A stretch of 64,000 bases of DNA from Paenibacillus graminis (GCF_000758705.1 NZ_CP009287.1:6076001-6140000), one strand, 5' to 3'. Shown: positions 9,810-19,503, numbered from the stretch's first letter. A program made the numbers and translations. The notes: generated from the sequence alone by a model not told the origin.

Positions 9810-10509
9810 GCTGAAGCACCTGTTTTTTAAACTTGTATCCGATTCCGAACACCGTTGTAATGTATTCCGGCGCATCCAGTTTTTTGCGAAGCCGCTGGAT
9901 ATGCGTATCCACGGTGCGGGTATCCCCTGCAAAATGATATCCCCATACGATGTCAAGCAATTCGGAACGGGTGAAGGTTCTTCCGGGATTTCTGACCAGC
10001 GTCATCAGCAAATCATACTCCTTCGGAGTCAGTTCAATATCGTGGCTGCTTTTTTTTACGAGCCGTTCTTCAGCAAGAATTTCGATATCATGAAAACTAT
10101 ATACTTCTGTATTTGCTTCTTCTTTATGTCCAGTGTTGGCTTGCTCAACTCTGCGAAGAATTGTCCTGACCCGGGCAATCACTTCGCGCAGATCGAAGGG
10201 TTTGGTAATGTAATCGTCTGCTCCAAATTCGAGACCCAGCACTTTATCGGTAATATCCGATTTGGCAGTAATCATAAGGATGGGAATGTTATACTCGGAG
10301 GTTACCTTCTTGCATATTTCCAGCCCGCTTTGATCAGGAAGCATCCAGTCCAGAAGCAGCAGATCCGGTTGAAATAACTGTATTGCACTCATTCCCGAGG
10401 CGCCGCTTGCTGCAATGCGTGTCTGAAACCCCTCCATAGAGAGCCCGTATGACAGCAAGTCAGCAATGGGTGAGTCATCTTCAATGATAAGTATTTTTGC
10501 ATTATTCAT
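9799..10509 (-). CDS. OmpR/PhoB-family response regulator
   Basis: This 236-residue protein has a receiver domain with the acidic pocket IEDD, the phosphoacceptor in LLLDWMLPD, the Thr in MITAKSD and the Lys in YITKPF. A winged-helix DNA-binding domain follows, ending in RTVDTHIQRLRKKLDAPEYITTVFGIGYKF. It is the first gene of a three-gene operon (regulator, kinase, lipoprotein). The ribosome site before MNNAKILI is weak (ACGGGG). Its targets cannot be read here, although the envelope genes downstream are candidates. Confidence 0.92.
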   Translation of the reverse strand: MNNAKILIIEDDSPIADLLSYGLSMEGFQTRIAASGASGMSAIQLFQPDLLLLDWMLPDQSGLEICKKVTSEYNIPILMITAKSDITDKVLGLEFGADDYITKPFDLREVIARVRTILRRVEQANTGHKEEANTEVYSFHDIEILAEERLVKKSSHDIELTPKEYDLLMTLVRNPGRTFTRSELLDIVWGYHFAGDTRTVDTHIQRLRKKLDAPEYITTVFGIGYKFKKQVLQHDT

Positions 10510-10732
10510 TAGGAACCCCGTCTCTTTGCTTACTCATGCCAGATATACATTCATGACATTAAATCTTATGTTAACGATTTGCAGGGCAATAATCAATTTC
10601 AAACTAAAATTACGTTACCGGCCTATACCCGTATTTCCACTTGTCGGCCCGATTGTTGCTAAAATTTCTCACTCTAACATTGGAGTTTTACCGTTGATTA
10701 TAAACCTGAGAACGTGAAGCCAGACTTAAAAT

Positions 10733-10764
10733 AAAAAAAGCATACGAAAGAATTCTTCGCATGC
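10733..10764 (-). terminator. Intrinsic terminator after acetyltransferase gene
   Basis: On the minus strand a 9-bp stem (GCATGCGAA with TTCGTATGC, one G-U pair) is followed by seven T residues (the A run at 10733-10739). It ends the acetyltransferase transcript. The rest of 10510-10848 shows no supported gene. Confidence 0.8.
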
Positions 10765-10848
10765 GAAATTGCATATATAACTTGATACCGCTAACCGGTT
10801 GTGTTATTACGCTTCGCGGCCAACGGGTCATAGTCCTTAAAGTTAGAC

Positions 10849-11445
10849 TTATTCCCTTGCCCTTCTCCATGGATTATCAGAACATTGGATAGGTCTAATG
10901 ACTTTACAAGGAACTCCTGCAGCAATAGTATTTGCCGGAATATCTTTTGTAACTACACTTCCTGCTCCAATAATACTATTTTCACCAATGGTCACACCTT
11001 GTGTAATCTTAACATCACCGCCAAGCCATACATTGTCCTGTATGATTATGGGGGCAGAATAGACGCCTTTCTCTGCTCTTTCAAAAGGATCCTCCGCATG
11101 ATTAGCTGCGTATAGTCCCGCTCTGGGACCAATAAACACATTGTTGCCAATTTTCACTTCGTTACAATCAAGAATGATCATGTCATGGTTAATATATACC
11201 TCATTACCAATAGAAATATTAAAACCGAACTCACACCGGAAATTGGACTCAATATATACATTTTCCCCGACTTCTGCAAATAAACCCTTTAGAATGGACA
11301 TATCGTATTCATCATTTGTATTTACTTTGTAATTGTACTTCCTGCAAATAGATATTGCCTGCGTTCTAAGTGCAGAAATATCTTTGGCAGCATCATCATA
11401 CATTTTTCCTGAATTTATCATCTGTTTAATTTCTGATATATTCAT
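10849..11445 (-). CDS. Sugar O-acetyltransferase, hexapeptide-repeat (Maa/NodL/LacA type)
   Basis: This 198-residue protein has an N-terminal helical region (residues 1-55) typical of maltose/galactoside acetyltransferases. It is followed by left-handed beta-helix hexapeptide repeats (VYIESNFRCEFG, VYINHDMIILD, VFIGPRAGLYAANHA, VWLGGDVKITQGVTIG, SIIGAGSVVTKDIP). The catalytic His is in the YAANHAED block. The family transfers acetyl from acetyl-CoA to sugars or thiogalactosides. A perfect AGGAGG site lies 4 nt before the ATG. It stands alone between a terminator and a decayed region, so its physiological acceptor is unknown. Confidence 0.9.
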   Translation of the reverse strand: MNISEIKQMINSGKMYDDAAKDISALRTQAISICRKYNYKVNTNDEYDMSILKGLFAEVGENVYIESNFRCEFGFNISIGNEVYINHDMIILDCNEVKIGNNVFIGPRAGLYAANHAEDPFERAEKGVYSAPIIIQDNVWLGGDVKITQGVTIGENSIIGAGSVVTKDIPANTIAAGVPCKVIRPIQCSDNPWRRARE

Positions 11446-11476
11446 ATGGCCTCCTGATCAAAATAAATTAGCAGAC

Positions 11477-11672
11477 TTATTCACCAGTTCTTATGTTCCT
11501 TACGGTTTTATTCTCTAGTGCAAAATTAGAGTAAATCCTATCGCCACCATTTCCAGTAGGAGCTTCATCATCTGATAATCGATTGGTTGCTACGCTTACA
11601 ATTTCATGGGTTTCTCGAACCGAATGCTGCTTTTATTAAGCAAATAAAGTTCTCAAAATCTATTGGACCCAT
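11477..11672 (-). pseudogene. Small frameshifted ORF, unknown family
   Basis: An ATG at 11672 with a GGAGGG site 7 nt upstream opens a frame of 22 codons that ends in TGA at 11604-11606. Another frame takes over at the same point (HEIVSVATNRLSDDEAP) and runs to TAA at 11477-11479. Joining the two with a single-base correction gives a protein of about 65 residues. I do not recognise it. The good ribosome site and the clean continuation suggest a recently broken small gene, or a sequencing error. Confidence 0.35.
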
Positions 11673-12047
11673 TGGAATTCCCTCCAGCTTCTTTACAAAA
11701 TATGTACACAGTATGATGATATCATCAAAGATAATTTTGTGAAGGAATAATTTTAACAAATTATAGCATAATATTCTCATACTTGAGTTGTCCTAAATCA
11801 CTAAGACCCACTTACGATAATTTTTTCGGGTTCGTTGGAGCTCACGAGTCGTTCAGACAGCATCGCACCTGCGAACTTAAATTATGTTTCCCCCGGTTTC
11901 TTCTGCCGATTTTCTTTTCAATGTCCTGCAGCATGGCAGTTTGGAAAAAAACATTTCTGTCGATTTAATCAAATAATCCCACTATACAATTAAAATAATC
12001 CCACTATACTATTAGAGGAAGATAACCCGACTTTGCTTTGGGGGTGA
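11673..12047. other. Intergenic stretch without recognisable gene
   Basis: This AT-rich 375-bp stretch holds only short open frames without ribosome sites. Its one clear structure is a 17-bp direct repeat just before the next gene, listed separately. Confidence 0.5.
11971..12009. repeat. 17-bp direct repeat before solute-binding protein gene
   Basis: AAATAATCCCACTATAC occurs at 11971-11987 and again at 11993-12009, a 22-bp period or two helical turns. The second copy ends 38 bp before the ATG of the binding-protein gene. Two in-phase copies next to a promoter are typical of a regulator site, but a chance duplication is possible. Confidence 0.6.
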
Positions 12048-13376
12048 ATGGACAAGTCTATGCCCAGATCCAAGCTTTTTTATTATCTGTTATTACTTTC
12101 ACTTCTGACCCTGGCAGCCATCTTCATCTTCAGCACCCGTTCGAATGAACGTGGATCCGGAAATGAAGCAGCCCAATCAACGTCTCCGGCCTCCGGCCGT
12201 CCTGACCAGATCAGCATTCTGATCGAAAACTCCTATCTGCCATATATCAGGCAAATTGCCGCGCGGTATGAAGAGCAATACGGGATCAAAGCCGATATCC
12301 GCTCCACCGATATCAACTCGCTGCATGACCAGATAGAAGACAGCATCCTGCGGGGAGGCACAGATCTGGATATTATTCTGGTCGATACGGTCTGGACCAC
12401 CGGATTCGCCAGATCCGGCTTGCTTGAGCCTCTGCGGAACTATGTCACAGGAAGCGTAATTGATAAATTGGTACCCATTGCTTATAACCAGCGGGTCATC
12501 AGCAATGACTTGTATGCGCTTCCCGATTTATATGCCTTCCCGGTCATCATGGAAGAGAAGTTCCTCTACTATAATGAATCGATGCTGAGAAGCGCCGGCA
12601 TTTATGCTCCTCCCGCCACCTGGGAGGAACTGAAGGACATGGCGAAGTACATTCAGGATAAGGGACTTGCCAAGTACGGCCTGATCTGGAGCTGGAAGCC
12701 GGGTGAAGGCCTGATCACCGATTACACGCTGCTGGCCAACGCCCTTGGCGTGCAGGCGAAGGATGCCAACGGCCGCTGGGTATTCAATGAGGGCGGCGGC
12801 GTGCAGGCGCTGGAATTCATGGTGAACACCCTGCGGAGCAGCGGTTTATCCGATCCCGCTTCCCTGACTGCAGGCGATATGTCGGCTATTGAGACCTTCG
12901 CGGAGGGCAAAACGCCCTTTTTGATCAGCTGGGCTTATGCCGATCCGATCCTCAGCCGCAAACCCGGCTTTAAAATGGCGCTCGTGCCCGGTTTTCAGGG
13001 ATATCAAAGAAGCTCCACCGTTACCGGGGGCGGCGCACTCGGCATTACCCGAACTTCACGTCATAAAGACTGGGCCTGGAAATTTATTGATTTGACGATC
13101 AGCATGAGGAATGAAGCGTCCGCCAAGGACCAAATTGGAGGCCTTTCAGTCTGGAACGAGCAGATCGACCAGTTCGAGAATGAGGAAAAATACCTGAACC
13201 GGAACCTGATGACCGAACAATTCGAATATGCGATCAACAGGCCGAGCATGTCATCTTATGTGGAGTGGTCGGGTGTGCTGCAGGATGCCATCACCTCGGC
13301 GCTCACTGGCAGGAAGTCAGCCAGGCAGGCGCTGGATGAAGCCAAGGCGGAAATCGAAAAGCAGGGCATCAAATAA
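12048..13376 (+). CDS. Extracellular solute-binding protein, family 1, membrane-anchored
   Basis: This is a 442-residue binding protein of the CUT1 sugar ABC class. It has an N-terminal membrane segment (residues about 10-27) without a lipobox Cys, so it is probably tethered by an uncleaved helix. The mature part has the usual pattern, from QISILIENSYLPYIRQIAARYEEQYGIKADI through a central DLDIILVDTVWTTGFA to LPDLYAFPVIMEEKFLYYNESML. A GGGGGTGA site abuts the first ATG; Met5 (MPRSK) has a more distant site. No permease or ATPase gene lies in the same direction. It converges on the YesMN-type two-component genes, so it may serve as an extracytoplasmic sugar sensor for that kinase or feed a distant transporter. 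Confidence 0.85.
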   Translation: MDKSMPRSKLFYYLLLLSLLTLAAIFIFSTRSNERGSGNEAAQSTSPASGRPDQISILIENSYLPYIRQIAARYEEQYGIKADIRSTDINSLHDQIEDSILRGGTDLDIILVDTVWTTGFARSGLLEPLRNYVTGSVIDKLVPIAYNQRVISNDLYALPDLYAFPVIMEEKFLYYNESMLRSAGIYAPPATWEELKDMAKYIQDKGLAKYGLIWSWKPGEGLITDYTLLANALGVQAKDANGRWVFNEGGGVQALEFMVNTLRSSGLSDPASLTAGDMSAIETFAEGKTPFLISWAYADPILSRKPGFKMALVPGFQGYQRSSTVTGGGALGITRTSRHKDWAWKFIDLTISMRNEASAKDQIGGLSVWNEQIDQFENEEKYLNRNLMTEQFEYAINRPSMSSYVEWSGVLQDAITSALTGRKSARQALDEAKAEIEKQGIK

Positions 13377-13377
13377 A

Positions 13378-13428
13378 AAATCTCTATCCCCGCTTGTTTT
13401 GCCAAACCGGCCGGGGAGAGAGATTTTT
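13378..13428. terminator. Bidirectional intrinsic terminator
   Basis: The arms AAATCTCTATCCCCG (13378-13392) and CGGGGAGAGAGATTT (13412-13426) pair with one mismatch. T runs follow on both strands. It lies between convergent genes. Confidence 0.85.
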
Positions 13429-13447
13429 GCTGTGCGCCCTCCTGGCG

Positions 13448-15052
13448 TTATAACGCATTGCACCGGGGGCCGAATAAGGTTTCTTTATATTCCGAGGGCG
13501 TCATTCCATAATATTTTTTGTACACCTGCCCGAAGTATTTGCCGTCCGCGAACCCGACCCGGTGGGCAACTTCCAGTACGGTCAAACGCCGGCTGCCGGT
13601 GAGTAATTGCTTGGCCTTTTCCACCCGTTTGAACGACAGGTATTCGTTAAAGTTAGTCCCCAGCTCTTTTTTAAAAATTCTGCTGAGATGGCTGGCGCTC
13701 ACATGGAACAAGTCTGCAACCAATTGAAGATTCAGCTCGGCTTCGGCATAATGATCATCCACATACCGGGCGATCCGCTCCGCCAGGCTTCTTCCCATCG
13801 CTTCTTCCTTCCTCCATAACGCCTCCTCGCAGGCCTGGGCCGTAATCCGGCTTAACAGGTACGTATATTCTTCGAAGGTCCGCAGTCCGGTGATTCCCGC
13901 AATGGCTTCCGTGATTTGGTCCTTTATCTTCCACTCCGGCACATGCTTGGACAGACCGAGCAGGAAGTCAAGGCAGCTGTTCAGGGCGATACTTTTATTC
14001 CTGCCGGCTCTAATGCCGGCCGTGAATTCGTCCAAATACCGTTTCGCTTTCCGCTCGTCGCCGTCACAGATCGCCTCAAACCATTCCGCATCCATGCGGC
14101 CCAAGAGCGGCTTGCTTGAGCTGCACTGAAGTGCATCCTGCAGCTTTGGCATCAGACTTCCCCAGAACAATTGGGTCTCGAGCAGCTTAAGCGCATGCTG
14201 GAAGGAGCTGTACAACTCGCTGATCTCCCGGAAGTTGGTGCCGATGCCGACGCTGATTTGCTTTTTTAAATACATTTCGATGTTCTCCAGACATTCGGTT
14301 GTCGCTTCCACCACTCTTTTGCGGATAATCACCTGCTGCAAGGCGGGATCAGACTTGACGACGACAACGCTCTTCCCTTCTATATCCACGATGGAAGTCG
14401 CCATTTGGAAGCGGAGGTACGTTTCATTCACTATATTGTTGACGGCATACTGGTACAGGGAGGCATACTCTTCATAAGAAAGATCCGAGGGATTATACAT
14501 CTCAAACACCACGACCACACCGCAGCCGAGCTGGATGCCGTAATCCTTCAGCTTTGTACGCATAGCGGCAATATCCTTATTGCCGTTCACAATCACATTC
14601 ATGAGGATGCCTGCCTCCACGATGTCCGCGTTCTCCCGCTTGGAGTCACTGGCCGCCTGCAGCAGAGAAGCCCTCTTGCCGTTGATCCTGTCCACCGCCT
14701 TAAGAATGCAGGCATTCAGGTCCGGAATCTTGATCGGTTTGAGCAGATAATCGAATACTTGATGCCTCACTGCGGTACGGGCATAGTCGAATTCACTGTA
14801 TCCGCTGAGGAGAATCGTGATCATCCCCGGATAATGACGCTTGATATGCTCGGCCAGCTCCAGCCCGTTCATCCCGGGCATCTTGATGTCGGTAATGACG
14901 ATATCCGGCTTAAAGCGTTCAATAACTTCCATGCCTTCCAGTCCGTTGGCGGCCGTCCCGCACACTGTGCAGTTCAGCTTGCTCCAGTCTACCTTCTCGC
15001 TCAGCCCCCGGCTTACGATGTCTTCATCATCCACAATCACGATTTTATACAA
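13448..15052 (-). CDS. AraC-type response regulator (YesN-like)
   Basis: This is a 534-residue regulator. The N-terminal receiver contains VDDEDIVSRGL, the phosphoacceptor in PDIVITDIKMPGMNG and Lys in YLLKPIK. A long middle region follows, then two AraC helix-turn-helix motifs at the C-terminus (LVADLFHVSASHLSRIFKKELG and VAHRVGFADGKYFGQVYKKYYGMTPSEYK). I prefer the TTG at 15052, preceded by AAGGTGGGA at 7 nt and overlapping the kinase stop; an ATG at 15070 has no ribosome site. It is the last gene of the transporter operon and probably controls that operon in response to the YesM-type kinase. Confidence 0.9.
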   Translation of the reverse strand: MYKIVIVDDEDIVSRGLSEKVDWSKLNCTVCGTAANGLEGMEVIERFKPDIVITDIKMPGMNGLELAEHIKRHYPGMITILLSGYSEFDYARTAVRHQVFDYLLKPIKIPDLNACILKAVDRINGKRASLLQAASDSKRENADIVEAGILMNVIVNGNKDIAAMRTKLKDYGIQLGCGVVVVFEMYNPSDLSYEEYASLYQYAVNNIVNETYLRFQMATSIVDIEGKSVVVVKSDPALQQVIIRKRVVEATTECLENIEMYLKKQISVGIGTNFREISELYSSFQHALKLLETQLFWGSLMPKLQDALQCSSSKPLLGRMDAEWFEAICDGDERKAKRYLDEFTAGIRAGRNKSIALNSCLDFLLGLSKHVPEWKIKDQITEAIAGITGLRTFEEYTYLLSRITAQACEEALWRKEEAMGRSLAERIARYVDDHYAEAELNLQLVADLFHVSASHLSRIFKKELGTNFNEYLSFKRVEKAKQLLTGSRRLTVLEVAHRVGFADGKYFGQVYKKYYGMTPSEYKETLFGPRCNAL

Positions 15053-16835
15053 TATTCTTCCCACCTTCATCCGCAGTATTGGGAGGCGCAGTCACATTCT
15101 CCATTACAGGCACTATAATCTCGACAATGGTACCGCTGCCCGGCATGCCGTTGATCGTCAGACCGTAGCTTTCGCCGAACAGCATTTGAATCCGTTTGTG
15201 TACGTTTCTCATTCCGTTGCCCGTCCCTTTGGCGCTGCCGAGGTCCACCTCGCCCGTGAATTCCAGCAGCCGGTCCCGCTTCTGTTCCTCGATCCCGGCA
15301 CCGTCATCAATCACCCGGAATCTTACGCTCCCTCCATCCATGATCCCGATTATGCTCAGGTTGCCCGGACCGACTTTATTCTCCAGCCCGTGCACGAACG
15401 AATTCTCCACAATCGGCTGCAAAATAAACCTGGGAATCCATAGCTCCGCAATGTCGTCGTCCATGTGGATTGAAACCGTGATCCGGCTCTCAAAACGGGT
15501 CTTCTGAATAGCCAAATAAGCATTGATATATTCCAGCTCCGAGCGGACCGGCACCATTTCCCGGTGATCGGCCAGGTTGGCCTTCAACAGCTGCGCCAGG
15601 GAGATGGTCACATTCTCGATCTTGTCATTCTCACCGTACATGGACAGCCAGCGGATCGTATCCAGCGTATTGTACAGAAAATGGGGATTAATCTGGGCCT
15701 TAAGCGCCCGGTATTCGGACTCACGCTGGGCCAGCTCCTTCTGGTAGACCTCGGAGATCAAATAATTGATCTTGCCCATCATCTGGTTGAAGCTGCGCCC
15801 GAGCCGCCCGAACTCATCCCTCCGGTTGATTCTGACCTGCTGATCGAAACGGTCTGTCTCCACCTGATCCATAACCTGCTTAAGCGCGTGGAGCGGAGCG
15901 ATTAAGCGGCTGGTCGTGAACCAGGTCAAGAGGATGCCCAGCAGCACGCCGATCACTCCGATCGCGGTGATCCAGCGTCCGATCAGTTCCGTGCCTTTGG
16001 AGATTTCCTTAAGCGGCACAAGCGAGACTACTCTCCACCCTTCCTGGGCGGATACGAAGGTTGTGAACAGCATTTTTCCGTACGGCTCCATATTCAATAC
16101 AGAAGGCCCCTCGGCGGACTGCAATTTCGCGCGGCGGAGCAGATCCTCCACGTGGATATCGGAAACCTCGCTGCTGCTGACAACGATACGATCTTGCTCA
16201 TCAAACACATAGCTGTAGCGGTAAGGCTCGGATTGAAGGCGCTGCTTTAAATAATCGTCCTTGAGCGAAATGGTTATATAACCGAGCATCTTGAGCGAAT
16301 CCCGTTCCCGGATGGCTCTTTCGATATAAATAACCCCTTTGTTGACCCTCCAGGTGATTCTTCCCACCGTGTCATAACGCTGTTTCTTCAGCTCGGACTG
16401 CACATCGTCCTTATTATTCACACTCCCGGAAGTGTTATAGTTCAGCTTGACCAGGAACTGCTGCGTATTGAAGAGATAGACGGTTTCCAGCTTATCGGTG
16501 GAGTACAGGATTTTGGAAACGACCAGCTGTTCCAGCGCGCTTAACTTCTCATAGGTAAGCTGGTTCGTCTGCAGCAGCATAGACTGGATTTCTGAATCTT
16601 CGGTAATGCTGTCCATCAGCTTGCCCATATACGAAATGGCATCATCCATATTCTCGCTGATAAATTGCACCTTCTGGGTATCATTTGCCTTGGCGTCGTT
16701 CAGATGAAAATTAATGGAAACGGCGTAAGTGACAATCTCGATGATAGCGATTACAAGAATCAGCATGACTACAACCATCAGAATCATCTTGCGCTTTACG
16801 CTGGAAGACAGGTAGGTTAGCAGTGCGCGCTTCAA
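15045..16835 (-). CDS. YesM-type sensor histidine kinase
   Basis: This 596-residue kinase has a membrane helix at about residues 17-37, an extracellular Cache-like sensor domain, a second helix near 290 and a HAMP region. The His_kinase motif is in LKAQINPHFLYNTLDTIRWL, with the phospho-His at PHFLYN, and an HATPase domain follows (QPIVENSFVHGLE, GIEEQ, GTGNGMRNVHKRI). The start is a TTG at 16835 with AAGGAG 10 nt upstream. It pairs with the overlapping YesN-type regulator and follows the ABC transporter genes in the same direction. Signals are probably extracellular sugars sensed directly or through a binding protein. Confidence 0.9.
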   Translation of the reverse strand: MKRALLTYLSSSVKRKMILMVVVMLILVIAIIEIVTYAVSINFHLNDAKANDTQKVQFISENMDDAISYMGKLMDSITEDSEIQSMLLQTNQLTYEKLSALEQLVVSKILYSTDKLETVYLFNTQQFLVKLNYNTSGSVNNKDDVQSELKKQRYDTVGRITWRVNKGVIYIERAIRERDSLKMLGYITISLKDDYLKQRLQSEPYRYSYVFDEQDRIVVSSSEVSDIHVEDLLRRAKLQSAEGPSVLNMEPYGKMLFTTFVSAQEGWRVVSLVPLKEISKGTELIGRWITAIGVIGVLLGILLTWFTTSRLIAPLHALKQVMDQVETDRFDQQVRINRRDEFGRLGRSFNQMMGKINYLISEVYQKELAQRESEYRALKAQINPHFLYNTLDTIRWLSMYGENDKIENVTISLAQLLKANLADHREMVPVRSELEYINAYLAIQKTRFESRITVSIHMDDDIAELWIPRFILQPIVENSFVHGLENKVGPGNLSIIGIMDGGSVRFRVIDDGAGIEEQKRDRLLEFTGEVDLGSAKGTGNGMRNVHKRIQMLFGESYGLTINGMPGSGTIVEIIVPVMENVTAPPNTADEGGKNIV

Positions 16836-17033
16836 TATCCAGCAGCTCCTTCAAACATTGGTTATACCTATACTACCAAGAATCCTTTTACATGTTAATA
16901 AACAAAATTAACCTGCCTGCCGCGTATCCAACATGGAACGCCTTTATTCTCCACATAGTGAAAACAGCCGAACGCCCCATGATGCGGACCGTCCGGCCTT
17001 TACTCTTTTGCACATTCGCTATGCGTCTTTCGC

Positions 17034-17981
17034 TCACGAAGCTTCCGCAGCTGCGGATTTCGATTTTACCATCCGGGAAATCGCCAGGGCGGCCAGGATA
17101 ATGATCAGTCCCCGCACGATCGGTTGGACAAAGGATGAGATGTTCAGCAGATTCATGATGTTCATGACAACAGCGAAAATGAGCAGTCCGATGAAGCTTC
17201 CGCCGATCGTGCCGCGGCCTCCGGTAAGGCTGGTTCCCCCGACAATCACGACGGCGATGGCCACCAGCTCAAATTGAAAACCAGAGCGCGGTTCACCCAT
17301 GCCGATCCGGGAAGTAATCAGCAGCCCGGCCAGGGCGGCAAGAACGCCGCTGATGATATATACGATCACCTTGACGCGCTCAACCTTGATCCCGAACAAC
17401 CGGGATGTCTCTTCCCCGCCGCCGACAGCCAGCACATGTCTGCCAAACGGCGTACGATTCAGAACGAAATATCCGAGGATGAACACCACTACGACATAGA
17501 CGGCGGGAAGCGGAATGCCCAGCAAACTTCCGTTCGCTATATTCGAAAACGCAGGTGTCACCGTTCCGATAATTGGCCCGCCGTTCGTGTACCAGAGAGC
17601 AACGGCCCGGAAGATCGCCATCGTAGCCAGCGTCGCCATAAAAGGCTCGACCCGGAATTTCGTCAGCACGACTCCGTTGAGCGCACCGACAAGAGCGCCG
17701 ATCAGGATCACCACCGCCAGAATGCCCCACACGCCCAAATGCTGCGTATTGGCGCTGACGACCGCCGTTAAAGCCACAACGGATCCGACAGAAAGATCGA
17801 TCCCTCCCGTAAGAATTACAAGTGTCATACCAACGGCAATGAGCGCACTTTCCGCACTGTATTGCAGCAAATTCATCAGATTGGCGTACGTCAGGAACTT
17901 ATCGGACAGCAGTGAACCTAGGATCATTAACAGGAAGAGGGTTGCCAGCGGAAGATAGCTTCTCCATTTCGCCATGTTCAT
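17034..17981 (-). CDS. RbsC-type ABC transporter permease 1
   Basis: This 315-residue integral membrane protein has about nine helices. It contains the BPD_transp_2 hallmark blocks ALIAVGMTLVILTGGIDLSVGSVVAL and a conserved C-terminal VAIAVVIVGGTSLTGGRGTIGGSFIG. It forms part of an importer of the ribose/xylose/autoinducer class. Its ATG overlaps the stop of the ATPase gene (ATGA), and the AGGAGGTGA site lies within the ATPase coding end. It pairs with the second permease at 19504-20466, probably as a heterodimer. Confidence 0.92.
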   Translation of the reverse strand: MNMAKWRSYLPLATLFLLMILGSLLSDKFLTYANLMNLLQYSAESALIAVGMTLVILTGGIDLSVGSVVALTAVVSANTQHLGVWGILAVVILIGALVGALNGVVLTKFRVEPFMATLATMAIFRAVALWYTNGGPIIGTVTPAFSNIANGSLLGIPLPAVYVVVVFILGYFVLNRTPFGRHVLAVGGGEETSRLFGIKVERVKVIVYIISGVLAALAGLLITSRIGMGEPRSGFQFELVAIAVVIVGGTSLTGGRGTIGGSFIGLLIFAVVMNIMNLLNISSFVQPIVRGLIIILAALAISRMVKSKSAAAEAS

Positions 17982-19468
17982 TTCACCTCCTGCAGTGCGT
18001 ATTCCATAATTTTCTCTTCGGATGCTTCGTCCCGCTGCAGCTCGCCGGTAATGGTTCCGCCGGAGAAGACAAGAATCCGGTCACACATTCCCAGAAGCTC
18101 GGGAAGCTCGGAGGAGACCATGATCAGGGACAGGCCCTGGCTCAGCAGCTTGTTGATTTCCTGGTAAATTTCCATCTTGGCCCCGACATCCACACCCCGG
18201 GTAGGCTCTTCGAGAATAAGAATTTTATACTTGTCCAGGAGCCAGCGTCCGATAAGCGCCTTCTGCTGGTTGCCTCCGCTGAGAGAGCGGATCGGCGCCT
18301 TAATGTTCTTCGGTCTCACCGACAGCTGCTGCACCAATTCATTGGCCTGCCTGCTTTCCTTCGGCTCACTGATCAGACCGAACGTTCTGAACTTGCGCAG
18401 CGAAGTAATGGACATATTGCTCCGCACACTTAAATTCAGAAATAACCCTTGCGTCTTACGGTCCTCCGGCACAAATGCAATCCCGTCCGCAATGCACTGC
18501 CGCGGATTTCTCGGAGCGAACGGCTTGCCGTCCAGCACCATCTTACCCGAGTAGCCTTTGACCAGCCCGAACAGCACTTTAGTCAAAATATTTCCGCCGG
18601 AGCCCGCTAATCCGGCAATGCCGAGAATTTCGCGTTTGTTCAGGCTTAAGCTCACATTATGCAGCAGCTCCGGCACATTCAAATCAGAAATCTCCAGCAC
18701 TTTGGCACCGATCTGTTCCGTGTTCACAGGATAATATTCATTCAGCTCCCGCCCGATCATCAGCTGGACGAGCCGCGCTTCATCCGTATCCTTAATATCC
18801 ATTGTTTTTACATGCTGTCCGTCCCTCAGAACGGTAACCCGGTCAGCCATGGCGAAGATTTCCCGCAGCCGGTGCGAAATATAGATGATCGTTACCTTTC
18901 TTTTTCTGAGCTCGGCAATCGTCTTGAACAGCACAGCCAGCTCGTCTTCGTTCAGGTTCGCGGAAGGTTCATCCATAATCAGCAGCTCCGCGTTGAACGA
19001 GACGGCTCTGGCGATCTCGACCATCTTCCGTTCCGAGATGCTCAGCTCTTCCATTTTCTTATAAGGGTCAATCTTGATGTCGAGATTGTTCAGCAGCTCT
19101 CCCGCTTCCTTATACAGCGTCTTCCACTGCAGCAGGGAACCCTTTTGCGGTTCTCTCCCCAGAAAAATATTCTCCGCCACCGACAGCGCGGGAATCTCCT
19201 GAATTTCCTGAAACAACGTGCTGACCCCGCTCTTCTGCGCCATATAAGGCGACAGGAACTTGACGGACTGACCTTTAAAATGAACGTTGCCTTCCGAAGG
19301 CAAATGAACGCCGGATAATATTTTGATTAGGGTTGATTTGCCGGCCCCGTTCTCGCCGACAATCGCATGGAACTCCCCTTCGCTAATGTTCACGTTAATG
19401 TCTTTCAGCGCATAATGATTGCCGAACTGCTTGGAGATTCCGTCTAATTTAAGGATGACATTATCCAT
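17978..19468 (-). CDS. RbsA-type double-domain sugar ABC ATPase
   Basis: This 496-residue protein has two ABC domains. The first has Walker A GENGAGKST, the signature in ELSISERKMVEIARAV and Walker B LLIMDEPSANL. The second has a degenerate Walker A (GLAGSGGNIL), an intact signature LSGGNQQKALIGRWL and Walker B ILILEEPTRGVD. This asymmetry is normal for RbsA/XylG-type ATPases. It energises the importer formed by the two RbsC-type permeases. It is flanked by both permease genes and transcribed with them; the gap to the upstream permease is 35 bp. Confidence 0.93.
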   Translation of the reverse strand: MDNVILKLDGISKQFGNHYALKDINVNISEGEFHAIVGENGAGKSTLIKILSGVHLPSEGNVHFKGQSVKFLSPYMAQKSGVSTLFQEIQEIPALSVAENIFLGREPQKGSLLQWKTLYKEAGELLNNLDIKIDPYKKMEELSISERKMVEIARAVSFNAELLIMDEPSANLNEDELAVLFKTIAELRKRKVTIIYISHRLREIFAMADRVTVLRDGQHVKTMDIKDTDEARLVQLMIGRELNEYYPVNTEQIGAKVLEISDLNVPELLHNVSLSLNKREILGIAGLAGSGGNILTKVLFGLVKGYSGKMVLDGKPFAPRNPRQCIADGIAFVPEDRKTQGLFLNLSVRSNMSITSLRKFRTFGLISEPKESRQANELVQQLSVRPKNIKAPIRSLSGGNQQKALIGRWLLDKYKILILEEPTRGVDVGAKMEIYQEINKLLSQGLSLIMVSSELPELLGMCDRILVFSGGTITGELQRDEASEEKIMEYALQEVK

Positions 19469-19503
19469 ATCGTTCCCTCTTTGTCATATACATGGATTTG
19501 TAG

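Noticed and set aside
10688..10870. 60-codon minus-strand ORF after the acetyltransferase gene
   Set aside because: It runs through the acetyltransferase terminator and its composition is not protein-like.
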